DNA from: Aequorivita vitellina
GTDB lineage: Bacteria; Bacteroidota; Bacteroidia; Flavobacteriales; Flavobacteriaceae
DNA: 64,000 nucleotides
Reading direction: 5' to 3'
Assembly: GCF_022008365.1 (NCBI RefSeq)
Contig: NZ_JAIRBA010000021.1
Span: forward strand, 1 to 64,000
The number at the start of each line of letters is the position of its first letter. The stretch's first letter is position 1. Below the pieces are notes generated by a model that searched no databases, was not told where the DNA came from, and saw only the letters and a program-made list of their open reading frames with translations. Positions 44,861-53,265 of the stretch are shown here, one piece after another. The position numbers and the translations under genes are program-made.

Positions 44861-46586
44861 CTTCAGGGATTGGCGGATTTTCAGTTTCAGGCTTTGGGTC
44901 GTCCGGTCTATTTTGAAGATCCTTCGGACTCAGTTTCGATTCTTCGGGCAGTTCTATTTCGTCTTCGGGTATATCTTCAAAGAATTCCCCTTCGTATTTC
45001 GGTAGCGGAATTCCCGTTATTTTTGGAAGCACGGGTGCAGGTTTTCCTTTGAATAAATCTTCAACTGAAAACAATCGTTCTTCTCCGCGCCACTGAAATC
45101 CCGGTAGCAATCGTGCATTTTCGGGTAACATTGAGGGCGGATACACTTTTCCATCGGCCTTTTTAATAAACCGAATTCCCGTGATTTGTTGCTCCGCTAA
45201 ATACATCTGAATTGAGCTGGAAACCGTATTGTTTATCCCCACTAATTCGTCATTATCATTTCGAGAATAATAAATAACTTGTGTGTTTTTATTGATGTTT
45301 ACAGTGTCTAATTCATTATTTGTAAAAAGCCCGATAAGCCGTTCGCCTTTCACTTGATTAAAACCCATACTGTCTTTTTGTACCAAAAATGCATTGTTAA
45401 AAACTTTTAAAGTATCGAGTTTGTCGGTAATTGTATCTGAAAGAAGATGGATTGTATCTCCCGTCATTTGGTTTTCACCGCTCCAAAGCACTGGATTTCG
45501 AAGTAGTTTGGTGATACCGCGTTTTTCATTTACATAAATAGAGTCGCATTTTCCGCTAGTAGGATCGTCTCCAGCTTTTCCCGGTTTAAACAGCCTAGCG
45601 CGATAAAATCCTCTAAGAATTCGGTTGTCAGGTTTTCCCGTTATTCGCAACGTGTCGGCGTGTACGTAAATAGAATCGCCATCGCGCACGGTAATTGCCA
45701 CGGCGCGTTTGGTGATAAATACCGAATCTTTTTCGCGGAAAACTTCGGCATAATGCCCGCGAACTACACTTTTATTAATTGTGTCTAAAACGCGAATATT
45801 GTTGGTGGCCGAAGCAAAACTTTTATTTCGGTCAAAGTAAATACTGTCGCCGTAAAGCGTGCGGTTTTCGTAATCTACTTTTGAGTTTTTTACAAAATAC
45901 CCCGTATCGCCACGGGTGTCGTAATACCCGCGCTCGCAGTAAACAGTACTGGTTTCGCTAACAATTGTGGAGGGCCCGTAAAGATAAGCAGCTCCCGTTT
46001 CTGAAAAGAAATCGAGTTGGTTGCTGTTTACGGTGTATTTGGGGTTAACTATTTTTACATTTTGAAGGAATTGATATTTTTTACTTTCGGCAAAATATCT
46101 TCCCGAACGGCTGGTTAATACGCTGGCCGTATCTTTAACCGTGCCGCCAGTTCGGTAATAGGCTTGCTGTTTTATACGGTCAAAATAGAGGGTGTCGGTT
46201 TTCAGGGTGGTTTTTGGTTCGGTTAAAACCACATCGCCACTGGCAAAGGCAAACTGAGTATTTCCGTTGTATTCAGCGTATTTACTGTTCATAGAAACAG
46301 TATCGCCCTGAGTAATTCGAACGTCGCCATAAGCTTTTACAAAGTTGCTCTTCATATAAACGAAGGCTTGGTCGCACCACATTTCTACCCCTTCGTGGAC
46401 AATATAAACCTGCCCGGTATTGTCTTTGGTGTAGATGGCGGCATCGGGAAATTCAGGACGTATTTCCAAATACCCAGATTGAATATCGACTTTTTGTTTT
46501 TCTTGCGCGGAAAGATTTATTCCGAAGAAAAACAAAACAACAATACATATGAATGATGATATTTTCACAAAAGATTTATTTGTCAT
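44853..46586 (-). CDS. OstA/LptA-like envelope protein
   Basis: About 577 residues from the ATG at 46586. The longer frame starts with TTG at 46607. A signal peptide (FICIVVLFFFGINLSAQ) is followed by a long series of beta-strands in the OstA/LptA style: DVRITQGDTVSMNSKYAEYNG and ASGDVVLTEPKTTLKTDTLYFDR repeat as a beta-jellyroll or taco-like stack. The C-terminus is Pro- and Glu-rich. The domain suggests lipopolysaccharide transport across the periplasm. It lies 29 bp after purA in a fur-purA-ostA run. Confidence 0.87.
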   Translation of the reverse strand: MTNKSFVKISSFICIVVLFFFGINLSAQEKQKVDIQSGYLEIRPEFPDAAIYTKDNTGQVYIVHEGVEMWCDQAFVYMKSNFVKAYGDVRITQGDTVSMNSKYAEYNGNTQFAFASGDVVLTEPKTTLKTDTLYFDRIKQQAYYRTGGTVKDTASVLTSRSGRYFAESKKYQFLQNVKIVNPKYTVNSNQLDFFSETGAAYLYGPSTIVSETSTVYCERGYYDTRGDTGYFVKNSKVDYENRTLYGDSIYFDRNKSFASATNNIRVLDTINKSVVRGHYAEVFREKDSVFITKRAVAITVRDGDSIYVHADTLRITGKPDNRILRGFYRARLFKPGKAGDDPTSGKCDSIYVNEKRGITKLLRNPVLWSGENQMTGDTIHLLSDTITDKLDTLKVFNNAFLVQKDSMGFNQVKGERLIGLFTNNELDTVNINKNTQVIYYSRNDNDELVGINNTVSSSIQMYLAEQQITGIRFIKKADGKVYPPSMLPENARLLPGFQWRGEERLFSVEDLFKGKPAPVLPKITGIPLPKYEGEFFEDIPEDEIELPEESKLSPKDLQNRPDDPKPETENPPIPEGG

Positions 46587-46615
46587 TAGCAACGAAAATA
46601 TCAACAAAAAATTGA

Positions 46616-47887
46616 TTACCGAACAATCGTTTGTTTTCTATCGGGTCCCACGGAAACAATCTTAATAGGTACTTCCAGTTCTTTTTCCAAGAAATCGATA
46701 TAATTATTCAATTCTTTTGGCATTTTTGAAGCGTCGGTCATTTGGGTTAAATCTGCGTGCCAGCCATCCATTTCGGTGTAAACTGGCGTTATGTTTTCTG
46801 CTTCAATATTATACGGAAAATGATGAATTGTTTCTCCTTTATAATTATAGGCAGTACAAACTTTCAGGGTTTCAAAACCACTCAAAACATCGCCTTTCAT
46901 CATAATTAATTGCGTAACGCCATTAACTTGAACTGCGTAACGCAAAGCCACTAAATCTAGCCAACCGCAACGTCTTGGACGGCCCGTGGTTGCGCCAAAC
47001 TCGTTGCCGATGCGCCCCATAGATTCGCCAACTTCATCAAAAAGTTCAGTAGGGAAGGGGCCGCTACCAACGCGGGTGGTGTATGCTTTAAAAATTCCGA
47101 AGACTTCATTTATTTTTCCCGGTGCCACCCCTAAACCTGTACAAGCTCCAGCAGCTGTGGTGTTTGATGAAGTTACAAAAGGATAGGTTCCAAAATCGAT
47201 ATCGAGCAATGAACCTTGGGCTCCTTCCGCAAGAATGGTTTTACCATCTTTTTGAGCTTGATGTATATATTCTTCGCTATCAATAAAAGTTAGCGTTTTT
47301 AGCACTTCAACAGCTTCAAAGAAGTCTGCTTCAAGATCTGCCAAATCATATTGAACATCTACATTGTAAAAATCAATCATCGCTTCGTGCTTATCTGCTA
47401 AAGCGCGATATTTTGCTTGCCAGTTGTCCATTTCCAGATCCCCAACGCGAATACCGTTTCTACCTGTTTTGTCCATATAAGTGGGGCCAATGCCTTTAAG
47501 GGTAGAACCTATTTTCGCTTTTCCTTTTGATGCTTCGGAAGCAGCATCCAGCAAACGGTGTGTTGGTAAAATAAGATGTGCCTTACGTGAAATAAGTAAG
47601 CTTTTTGTAAGGTCTAAATTAAATTTTGCAAGGTTGTCCAGTTCTCTTTTAAAAATAACAGGATCAATTACTACTCCATTGCCGACCAAATTGATAGTGC
47701 CTTCGTGAAAAATTCCACTGGGAATGGTGTGTAGCACGTGCTTGTGGCCATCAAATTCTAAAGTATGTCCTGCATTTGGACCGCCTTGAAAACGCGCAAT
47801 TATATCGTAGTTTTTTGTTAGGACATCGACAATTTTTCCTTTGCCTTCGTCGCCCCATTGTAGTCCAAGTAGTAAGTCTACTGCCAT
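46616..47887 (-). CDS. purA: Adenylosuccinate synthetase
   Basis: 423 residues. It joins IMP and aspartate with GTP to make adenylosuccinate, the first committed step to AMP. GLQWGDEGKGKIVD is the phosphate loop with the catalytic Asp, FQGGPNAGHT follows with the catalytic His, GIGPTYMDKTGRNGIRV binds IMP, GAQGSLLDIDFGTYPFVTSSN and TTGRPRRCGWLD follow. The length is typical. It starts six bases after the stop of the Fur-family gene, and the OstA-like gene follows. Confidence 0.98.
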   Translation of the reverse strand: MAVDLLLGLQWGDEGKGKIVDVLTKNYDIIARFQGGPNAGHTLEFDGHKHVLHTIPSGIFHEGTINLVGNGVVIDPVIFKRELDNLAKFNLDLTKSLLISRKAHLILPTHRLLDAASEASKGKAKIGSTLKGIGPTYMDKTGRNGIRVGDLEMDNWQAKYRALADKHEAMIDFYNVDVQYDLADLEADFFEAVEVLKTLTFIDSEEYIHQAQKDGKTILAEGAQGSLLDIDFGTYPFVTSSNTTAAGACTGLGVAPGKINEVFGIFKAYTTRVGSGPFPTELFDEVGESMGRIGNEFGATTGRPRRCGWLDLVALRYAVQVNGVTQLIMMKGDVLSGFETLKVCTAYNYKGETIHHFPYNIEAENITPVYTEMDGWHADLTQMTDASKMPKELNNYIDFLEKELEVPIKIVSVGPDRKQTIVR

Positions 47888-47893
47888 AATTTT

Positions 47894-48367
47894 TTATTGA
47901 TTGTTCCCGTCATCGGTTGAAGCGGGTGTTTTTTTAGTTCCGTAGAAATATAGTGAATGGTTTGTTATTTCAATGTCAAAAACCTCTTCAATGGTTTTTT
48001 TAATACTGTGTATGCGCGGGTCGCAAAACTCAATTACTTCGCCATCTGCAAGAATAACGTGGTCGTGATTGCGATCAAAATACGATTTTTCGTAATGTGC
48101 TTGGTTTTGCCCAAATTGATGCTTGCGCACTAACCCACATTCCAAAAGTAATTCTATAGTATTGTAAAGGGTAGCACGACTAACACGGTAGTTTTTATTC
48201 TTCATATTTATATACAACGACTCAATATCAAAATGGTCGTCGTGATCGTAAATTTCTTGAAGAATGGCATAGCGCTCTGGCGTTTTCCGGTGACCTTTAT
48301 CTTCGAGAAAACCGGTGAAAACGTTCTTTACAATTGCTTGATTTGTTATATCTGTTTTTGAACTCAT
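47894..48367 (-). CDS. Fur-family metal-responsive repressor
   Basis: About 157 residues from the ATG at 48367; a longer frame to 48391 starts with TTG and runs across the promoter box. A winged-helix DNA-binding domain ([23 protein letters not shown] to [18 protein letters not shown], about 30-85) and a metal-binding domain with [10 protein letters not shown] and FCDPRI follow. The two CxxC pairs that hold structural zinc in most Fur proteins are absent (LADG in place of LxCxxCG). It may sense iron, zinc or peroxide; the ligand cannot be told. It heads the fur-purA-ostA run. Confidence 0.9.
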   Translation of the reverse strand: MSSKTDITNQAIVKNVFTGFLEDKGHRKTPERYAILQEIYDHDDHFDIESLYINMKNKNYRVSRATLYNTIELLLECGLVRKHQFGQNQAHYEKSYFDRNHDHVILADGEVIEFCDPRIHSIKKTIEEVFDIEITNHSLYFYGTKKTPASTDDGNNQ

Positions 48368-48378
48368 AATTAAGGTTG

Positions 48379-48386
48379 CAAAGTTA
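48379..48386 (-). promoter_or_regulatory. -7 box of the Fur-family gene
   Basis: TAACTTTG on the - strand (TAnnTTTG) lies 11 bp upstream of the ATG at 48367. It overlaps the longer TTG frame, which favours the 48367 start. Predicted transcription start about 48375. Confidence 0.55.
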
Positions 48387-48503
48387 CTCAAATTTTGATT
48401 GTACGAGGAGGGAAAGTAAAGAAAAAGAAACTTTCAAAGTTGTCGCTAACATAAACATTTTAATCGGCATGTTTACTCCATAACCGTTTAAATGATTTTT
48501 TTA

Positions 48504-50708
48504 TTATTCGCGTGTTACTTTATCAATTCCGTTTAATTTTTTAATATTTTCTACCAAGTTGTTTAAAATCGTTTTATTTTTTACAACAACAACTATCTTT
48601 CCTGTGAAAACCCCGTCATTACTATCAAAATGGACGCTTTTCATATCGATATGCAGGTTGTTTGAAACTACTTTTGTCACCCCGTTTACAAGCCCCATGG
48701 TGTCAATTCCTGTTATATTTAACACTGCTTTAAAATCGCGTTGCGTGCTGTCAATCCACTTGGCTGGCATAATGCGATAGCTGTAATTGCTTTGTAATTG
48801 TAATGCGTTAGGGCAATTGGTTTTATGGACCTTTATACCTTCGTTAACCGTTACAAAACCAAAAACATTATCACCCGGAATGGGATTGCAGCAATTTGCC
48901 ATTTTGTAATCTAGCTTATCCTCGTTTTTGCCGAAAACAAGTTGGTCAAACTTTTCAGTTAATTCCTCTTTGTTTACATCTTCGGGCTTGTCTGGTTTTC
49001 TTATTCTATTTTTGAAGAAGCTAATAAAAGCGTTACTTCGCGATGCTGCAAAATCTTTTAATTTTGGATTGTCTATAATGCCTGCACCTACACGATAGTA
49101 CAGATCGAGACTTGTTTTTACTTTAAAGAAAACTACTAACTGGTTGAGCAAGCTCTCGTCTAAATTGAGCTTCAGCGATTTTAATTTTCGCGCTAAGATT
49201 ATTTTTCCTTCCTCGGCAAGTTGTTTCTTTTCATCTTTTAAAGAAGATTTAATTTTGGAACGGGCACGACCGGTTGTGGCGTAATTTAACCAGTTGGCCG
49301 TAGGTTTGGCGCTTTCCGAGGTTATTACTTCTACTTGATCGCCACTTTTAAGTTCATGGCTTAGCGGTACTAATTTGCCATTTACTTTGGTGCCGCGGGT
49401 ATGCATTCCTATTTCGGTGTGTATGTGGAAGGCGAAATCTAAACCAGTGGCTCCTTTTGGCAACGAATACAAATCGCCCTTTGGAGAGAATACAAATATT
49501 TCTTTTGCATATAGATTCAATTTAAATTCTTCCACAAAATCTACAGCGCTAATCTCTGAATTCTCTAATGTTTCTTGCAATTTGTTCAGCCAGTTTTCAA
49601 GTCCCCCGTCGTCTTTTTCTTTGTTTTTGTATTTGTAGTGGGCGGCAAAACCTTTTTCGGCAATTTCGTTCATTCGCTCACTTCTTATTTGTACTTCTAC
49701 CCATCGTCCTTTTGGACCCATTACGGTAATGTGCAAAGCTTCGTAGCCAGTAGATTTAGGTGAAGAAATCCAGTCGCGCAATCGGATGGGATTGGGACGA
49801 AAATGATCGGTAACGATAGAATATATTTTCCAAGCGAAGAATTTTTCGTTTTCAGGCGCGCTTTTGTAAATAATTCGAACAGCAAACTTGTCGTAAACCT
49901 CGTCAAAACTCACGTTCTGCGCTAGCATTTTTCTGCGAATTGAAAAGATTGATTTTGGACGACCTTTTATTTCGTATTCTAAATTTTCGGTATCTAGCGT
50001 GTTTTTAATTACATTGTTAAAAGCTTCAATATAAGCGTCCTGTTCTTCCTTACTTTCCTTAATTCTGCTTAAAATGTCTGCATAAACTTCAGGTTCAGTA
50101 AATTTTAATCCCAAATCCTCCAACTCCGATTTTATGTTGTAAAGCCCTATTCGGTGGGCGAGGGGTGCATAAATGTAAAGCGTTTCTGAAGCTATTTTTT
50201 GCTGCTTGTCTGGCGGCATGCTTTCCATAGTTTGCATATTGTGCAACCTATCTGCAATTTTTATGATAATTACCCGAATATCCTCATTCAGTGTAAGTAA
50301 CATTTTCCGGAAATTTTCGGCTTGCATAGAAACATCTTCAGACATGTTTATATGAGCGATTTTTGTTAGACCGTCCACAATACGTGCAACCACAACGCCG
50401 AACATTCGTTCAATATCCTCTAACTTGTATTGGGTGTCTTCTACCACGTCGTGCAAAAGTGCGGCAGCAATAGATGTAGCGTCTAATCCAATCTCTGAAG
50501 CAACAATTTTAGCAACCGCAATGGGATGAAAAATATAAGCTTCGCCGCTTTTACGCCGCTGGTCTTTATGGGCATCTACGGCAAGGTCAAAGGCACTGCG
50601 AATAAGCTTTTTATCTTCTCTTGTAAGAGTTCTGTAGCTTATCTTTAGCAACTGTTTATACTGCTTTGCGAGCTCTTTTTTCTCTTCTTCTATTGCGGCT
50701 TCTGTCAT
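48504..50708 (-). CDS. rsh: Bifunctional (p)ppGpp synthetase/hydrolase (RelA/SpoT homologue)
   Basis: 734 residues. An N-terminal HD hydrolase domain (HPIAVAKIVASEIGLD, LLHDVVEDT, about 60-100, with RLHNMQTMESMP), a synthetase domain (about 240-360: GRPKSIFSIRRKM, DWISSPKSTGYEALH and VEVQIRSERMNEIAEKG), a TGS domain (about 405-465, with VFSPKGDLYSLPKGATGLDFAF) and a C-terminal ACT domain (about 660-734). Both active sites look intact. It sets (p)ppGpp levels in the stringent response. Monocistronic; a weak TACATTTA box precedes it. Confidence 0.97.
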   Translation of the reverse strand: MTEAAIEEEKKELAKQYKQLLKISYRTLTREDKKLIRSAFDLAVDAHKDQRRKSGEAYIFHPIAVAKIVASEIGLDATSIAAALLHDVVEDTQYKLEDIERMFGVVVARIVDGLTKIAHINMSEDVSMQAENFRKMLLTLNEDIRVIIIKIADRLHNMQTMESMPPDKQQKIASETLYIYAPLAHRIGLYNIKSELEDLGLKFTEPEVYADILSRIKESKEEQDAYIEAFNNVIKNTLDTENLEYEIKGRPKSIFSIRRKMLAQNVSFDEVYDKFAVRIIYKSAPENEKFFAWKIYSIVTDHFRPNPIRLRDWISSPKSTGYEALHITVMGPKGRWVEVQIRSERMNEIAEKGFAAHYKYKNKEKDDGGLENWLNKLQETLENSEISAVDFVEEFKLNLYAKEIFVFSPKGDLYSLPKGATGLDFAFHIHTEIGMHTRGTKVNGKLVPLSHELKSGDQVEVITSESAKPTANWLNYATTGRARSKIKSSLKDEKKQLAEEGKIILARKLKSLKLNLDESLLNQLVVFFKVKTSLDLYYRVGAGIIDNPKLKDFAASRSNAFISFFKNRIRKPDKPEDVNKEELTEKFDQLVFGKNEDKLDYKMANCCNPIPGDNVFGFVTVNEGIKVHKTNCPNALQLQSNYSYRIMPAKWIDSTQRDFKAVLNITGIDTMGLVNGVTKVVSNNLHIDMKSVHFDSNDGVFTGKIVVVVKNKTILNNLVENIKKLNGIDKVTRE

Positions 50709-50862
50709 AACCTAAATGTACTGATAACTAATTTAATTGACAAGAAAATTATCGCGACAGAATATAATTCGAAGATTTGTAAAACAAACACCGAAATTGC
50801 AGCTGGTTGAAATTATAGAAAGCCGTTTAGTATAATTTAACTGAGAATTAAAAATATGGCTT

Positions 50863-51189
50863 TTATCGTGCCAAAAGTTTATTCGAAACTTTATAGGAAG
50901 CAGAATATAAAAGTCCAGGTTGCGAAGTTTTAATCGTTAAAAACGCTCTTTTGTACCACCTTGGGTCTGTGGCTTTCTTTTTAAAATCGTCGTGGGCAAC
51001 AGTTTCGTGAACTTCATTTTTTTGCCATGACTCAATGTTATAAATACCAATCCCGAAGTGTTGTGCACGTTCAAGAACAATTTCAAAATCCGCCTCAGAA
51101 AATAGATACACGTTCTCACTGTCGTCCCCATCATTCAAATTTTTCAAATCGGTAAAAATGTGTTTTTTTAAGAATTCAGCTTGTTCCAT
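50863..51189 (-). CDS. Conserved hypothetical protein
   Basis: About 108 residues from the ATG at 51189; a frame from GTG at 51219 would add ten basic residues. A TAGTTTTG -7 box at 51234-51241 gives a start near 51230, which fits either start codon. No signal or membrane span. It is a small globular protein with a VYLFSEADFEIVLERAQHFG helix and a ending in SYKVSNKLLAR. No function recognised. Confidence 0.65.
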   Translation of the reverse strand: MEQAEFLKKHIFTDLKNLNDGDDSENVYLFSEADFEIVLERAQHFGIGIYNIESWQKNEVHETVAHDDFKKKATDPRWYKRAFLTIKTSQPGLLYSASYKVSNKLLAR

Positions 51190-51233
51190 GTACTTGTTTC
51201 TATTGCGTTGTTTTGACACCTAATTGGTAATTG

Positions 51234-51241
51234 CAAAACTA
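51234..51241 (-). promoter_or_regulatory. -7 box upstream of the 50863-51189 gene
   Basis: TAGTTTTG on the - strand matches TAnnTTTG. Followed by a predicted start about 51230. Confidence 0.45.
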
Positions 51242-51364
51242 ATTGAAAATCTGTGAAGATTATAGAGAAGTTAGCTCGAATAATAATTTTCAAACTCAAG
51301 TAGTTTAACTTCCATCATTGTATTTATCGACAATATTTAATTATATCAATCTACAACAATTGCA

Positions 51365-52528
51365 TCAGTTCAAAACAATCTTTTTGGTAACCAAATTTTT
51401 ACCAGACTTAAAAACGCCGAGATAAATTCCAGTTTCCAAAGAGCTTAAGTCTATTGCATTAGTTGCGTTGTTAAGTGAAGATGTGTAAACCGTTTTTCCT
51501 AATATATTGAATACAGTAAGTTCAATATTCTCTTCGGAAAGTGTGTTTAATTTGACGGTAAATTTGCCATTGGAAGGATTGGGGTAAACAGTGATATTTT
51601 CAGCAAAACTGTTTTCAGAAACGCCTAACGGCTCGCGACCAACGGCAAAATGTAGGGCAGAACCCAAAGTGCCTTTCGTTACTTCAAAAACATAATTGGG
51701 ATCCATGTTTTCAATAATGTCGTTGGGTCCGTGTGTGTAAGGCGATTCGTTATTTTCGTAAAGTCCCGTAATTACTTCACCGTTGTTTTCAAATGGAACA
51801 TAGTCTGAACCGTAGGCGTATGAAATCTCGGTCTGCAAGCTTGAATACAGTCCAAAAGCGTTGGCCATTTCCTGCGTGGCTTGTGCAGATGCCGCATTGT
51901 TATAGTTTGGCGGACTTTCATCGCGTTCGCAAACAATGGTGTTGTTGTTCATACCTGCAACGCCGCCCACTTGGTCTATGTTTAAAACCAATTTAATGTC
52001 TAAGTTTTCGGGGATTACGGTATTATTCACATAAAATTCACTGCCAATTAGCCCTTCTTCTTCGCCGCTAAAGTGAATAAATTTAATGGAATATTCGGTG
52101 TCTACATCCTTCAGCAATCTTGCTAATTCCAGTATCAGTACGGTGCCGCTGCCGTTGTCGTTAGCGCCTGGACCGTTAACGGTGTCGTAGTGTCCATCAA
52201 TTATTAAAAACGTATTTGGGTAAACGCTGCCCGTTTTTGTAACAATAATATTTGAAGTAGTTTGCCCGTAAACCGTAAAATCTTGCGTTTCAACAGCGGT
52301 ATACCCCAAGGTTTGGTATCTGTTAATTATCCAGTCTTTTGCGTTTTCAATGGCGCCGGTTCCAGGCTCTTTAACACCAAAATCTACCAATGTAGTTAAA
52401 TCGTCAAGTATGTTTGAAGCCGAAACGTTTTCGACAATTCCGTTGTAATAAGGATTGAAAACTTGGGCGCTACTAACCGAAATAGAGAAAAGAAAGAAGC
52501 AAAAAGTTAAGCGGAGTAGGGATTTCAT
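51365..52528 (-). CDS. Secreted M28 family peptidase with T9SS sorting domain
   Basis: 387 residues. A signal peptide (about 1-22, ending SSAQ), then the zinc aminopeptidase domain: DGHYDTVNGPGANDNGSGT holds the first His and the bridging Asp, HFSGEEEGLIGS the Glu pair, and NIDQVGG follows. The C-terminal 75 residues are a type A sorting domain (VYPNPSNGKFTVKLN to GIYLGVFKSGKNLVTKKIVL) that sends the protein through the type IX secretion system to the surface or outside. Probably an extracellular aminopeptidase. It is a single-gene unit. Confidence 0.95.
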   Translation of the reverse strand: MKSLLRLTFCFFLFSISVSSAQVFNPYYNGIVENVSASNILDDLTTLVDFGVKEPGTGAIENAKDWIINRYQTLGYTAVETQDFTVYGQTTSNIIVTKTGSVYPNTFLIIDGHYDTVNGPGANDNGSGTVLILELARLLKDVDTEYSIKFIHFSGEEEGLIGSEFYVNNTVIPENLDIKLVLNIDQVGGVAGMNNNTIVCERDESPPNYNNAASAQATQEMANAFGLYSSLQTEISYAYGSDYVPFENNGEVITGLYENNESPYTHGPNDIIENMDPNYVFEVTKGTLGSALHFAVGREPLGVSENSFAENITVYPNPSNGKFTVKLNTLSEENIELTVFNILGKTVYTSSLNNATNAIDLSSLETGIYLGVFKSGKNLVTKKIVLN

Positions 52529-52743
52529 TTAAAATATTTTTTGCGAAAGTATTTATTTTTCAATTAAAACGGATTTACATTTTAGGTTTTTGTGAAATAT
52601 AATTCCAAATAACACAAACCCTTAGACAATTAACTAAAAGTTTTTGGCTCTGTGTATACTGAAAAATTCAGGTTTCTTTTAATCGGGAGAGGTAATTATA
52701 GCTGCGGTATCTTGTTATTTTAAGATGAAAATACTGCGATTTA

Positions 52744-53115
52744 CTATTTAATTCTGGTGAAATAAAAGTCAGAAATATCGCTTAAAAGAAGATGTCCGTC
52801 TTCATTAATGGAATATTGTGTAGTTTCAATTTCGCCATTAAAATTGAGTGTTAATATATTTTGGTCTGTCGCCCACTCAAAGGTAACGGCGCTGGAAATA
52901 CCTTGGGTATCATTTCCCTCACGTTGAATTTTAATACCGCTATTATCGGCGTGAAAAGTTAGTCTGTAATCAAACTCATCGTTAAAATCGCTTCGGCGCC
53001 ACTCGCCAGTTAAATCTACTGTTTGCTTCTCGTCTTTTGGCTCGTCATTACACGCTATTACGGCAATTACAACAAAAAATAAGATGCTTGTTTTTAGTAA
53101 TTTAAGGTTTTTCAT
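52744..53115 (-). CDS. Small lipoprotein with lipocalin-like fold
   Basis: 123 residues. A signal peptide with a lipobox VIAC at about 18-21, so Cys21 would be lipidated; the next residues NDEPKDEK fit export to the outer membrane. The mature part has the GEWR start and repeated short beta-strands (VTFEWATDQNILTLNFNGEI and YSINEDGHLLLSD) that suit a lipocalin-like or small beta-barrel fold. No known function. Confidence 0.8.
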   Translation of the reverse strand: MKNLKLLKTSILFFVVIAVIACNDEPKDEKQTVDLTGEWRRSDFNDEFDYRLTFHADNSGIKIQREGNDTQGISSAVTFEWATDQNILTLNFNGEIETTQYSINEDGHLLLSDISDFYFTRIK

Positions 53116-53265
53116 AGCGTGTTCTATTTAGAATATTTACGGTTTATAAAGATTCGAATAAATACTATTTTAAATATTTTTATAATTGTGTTTAACTTTT
53201 TTCAAATGTAATCAAAAGCAGCAATTTTAGAATACGATTTTAACAGTTTCCAAATTATTTTTTTT

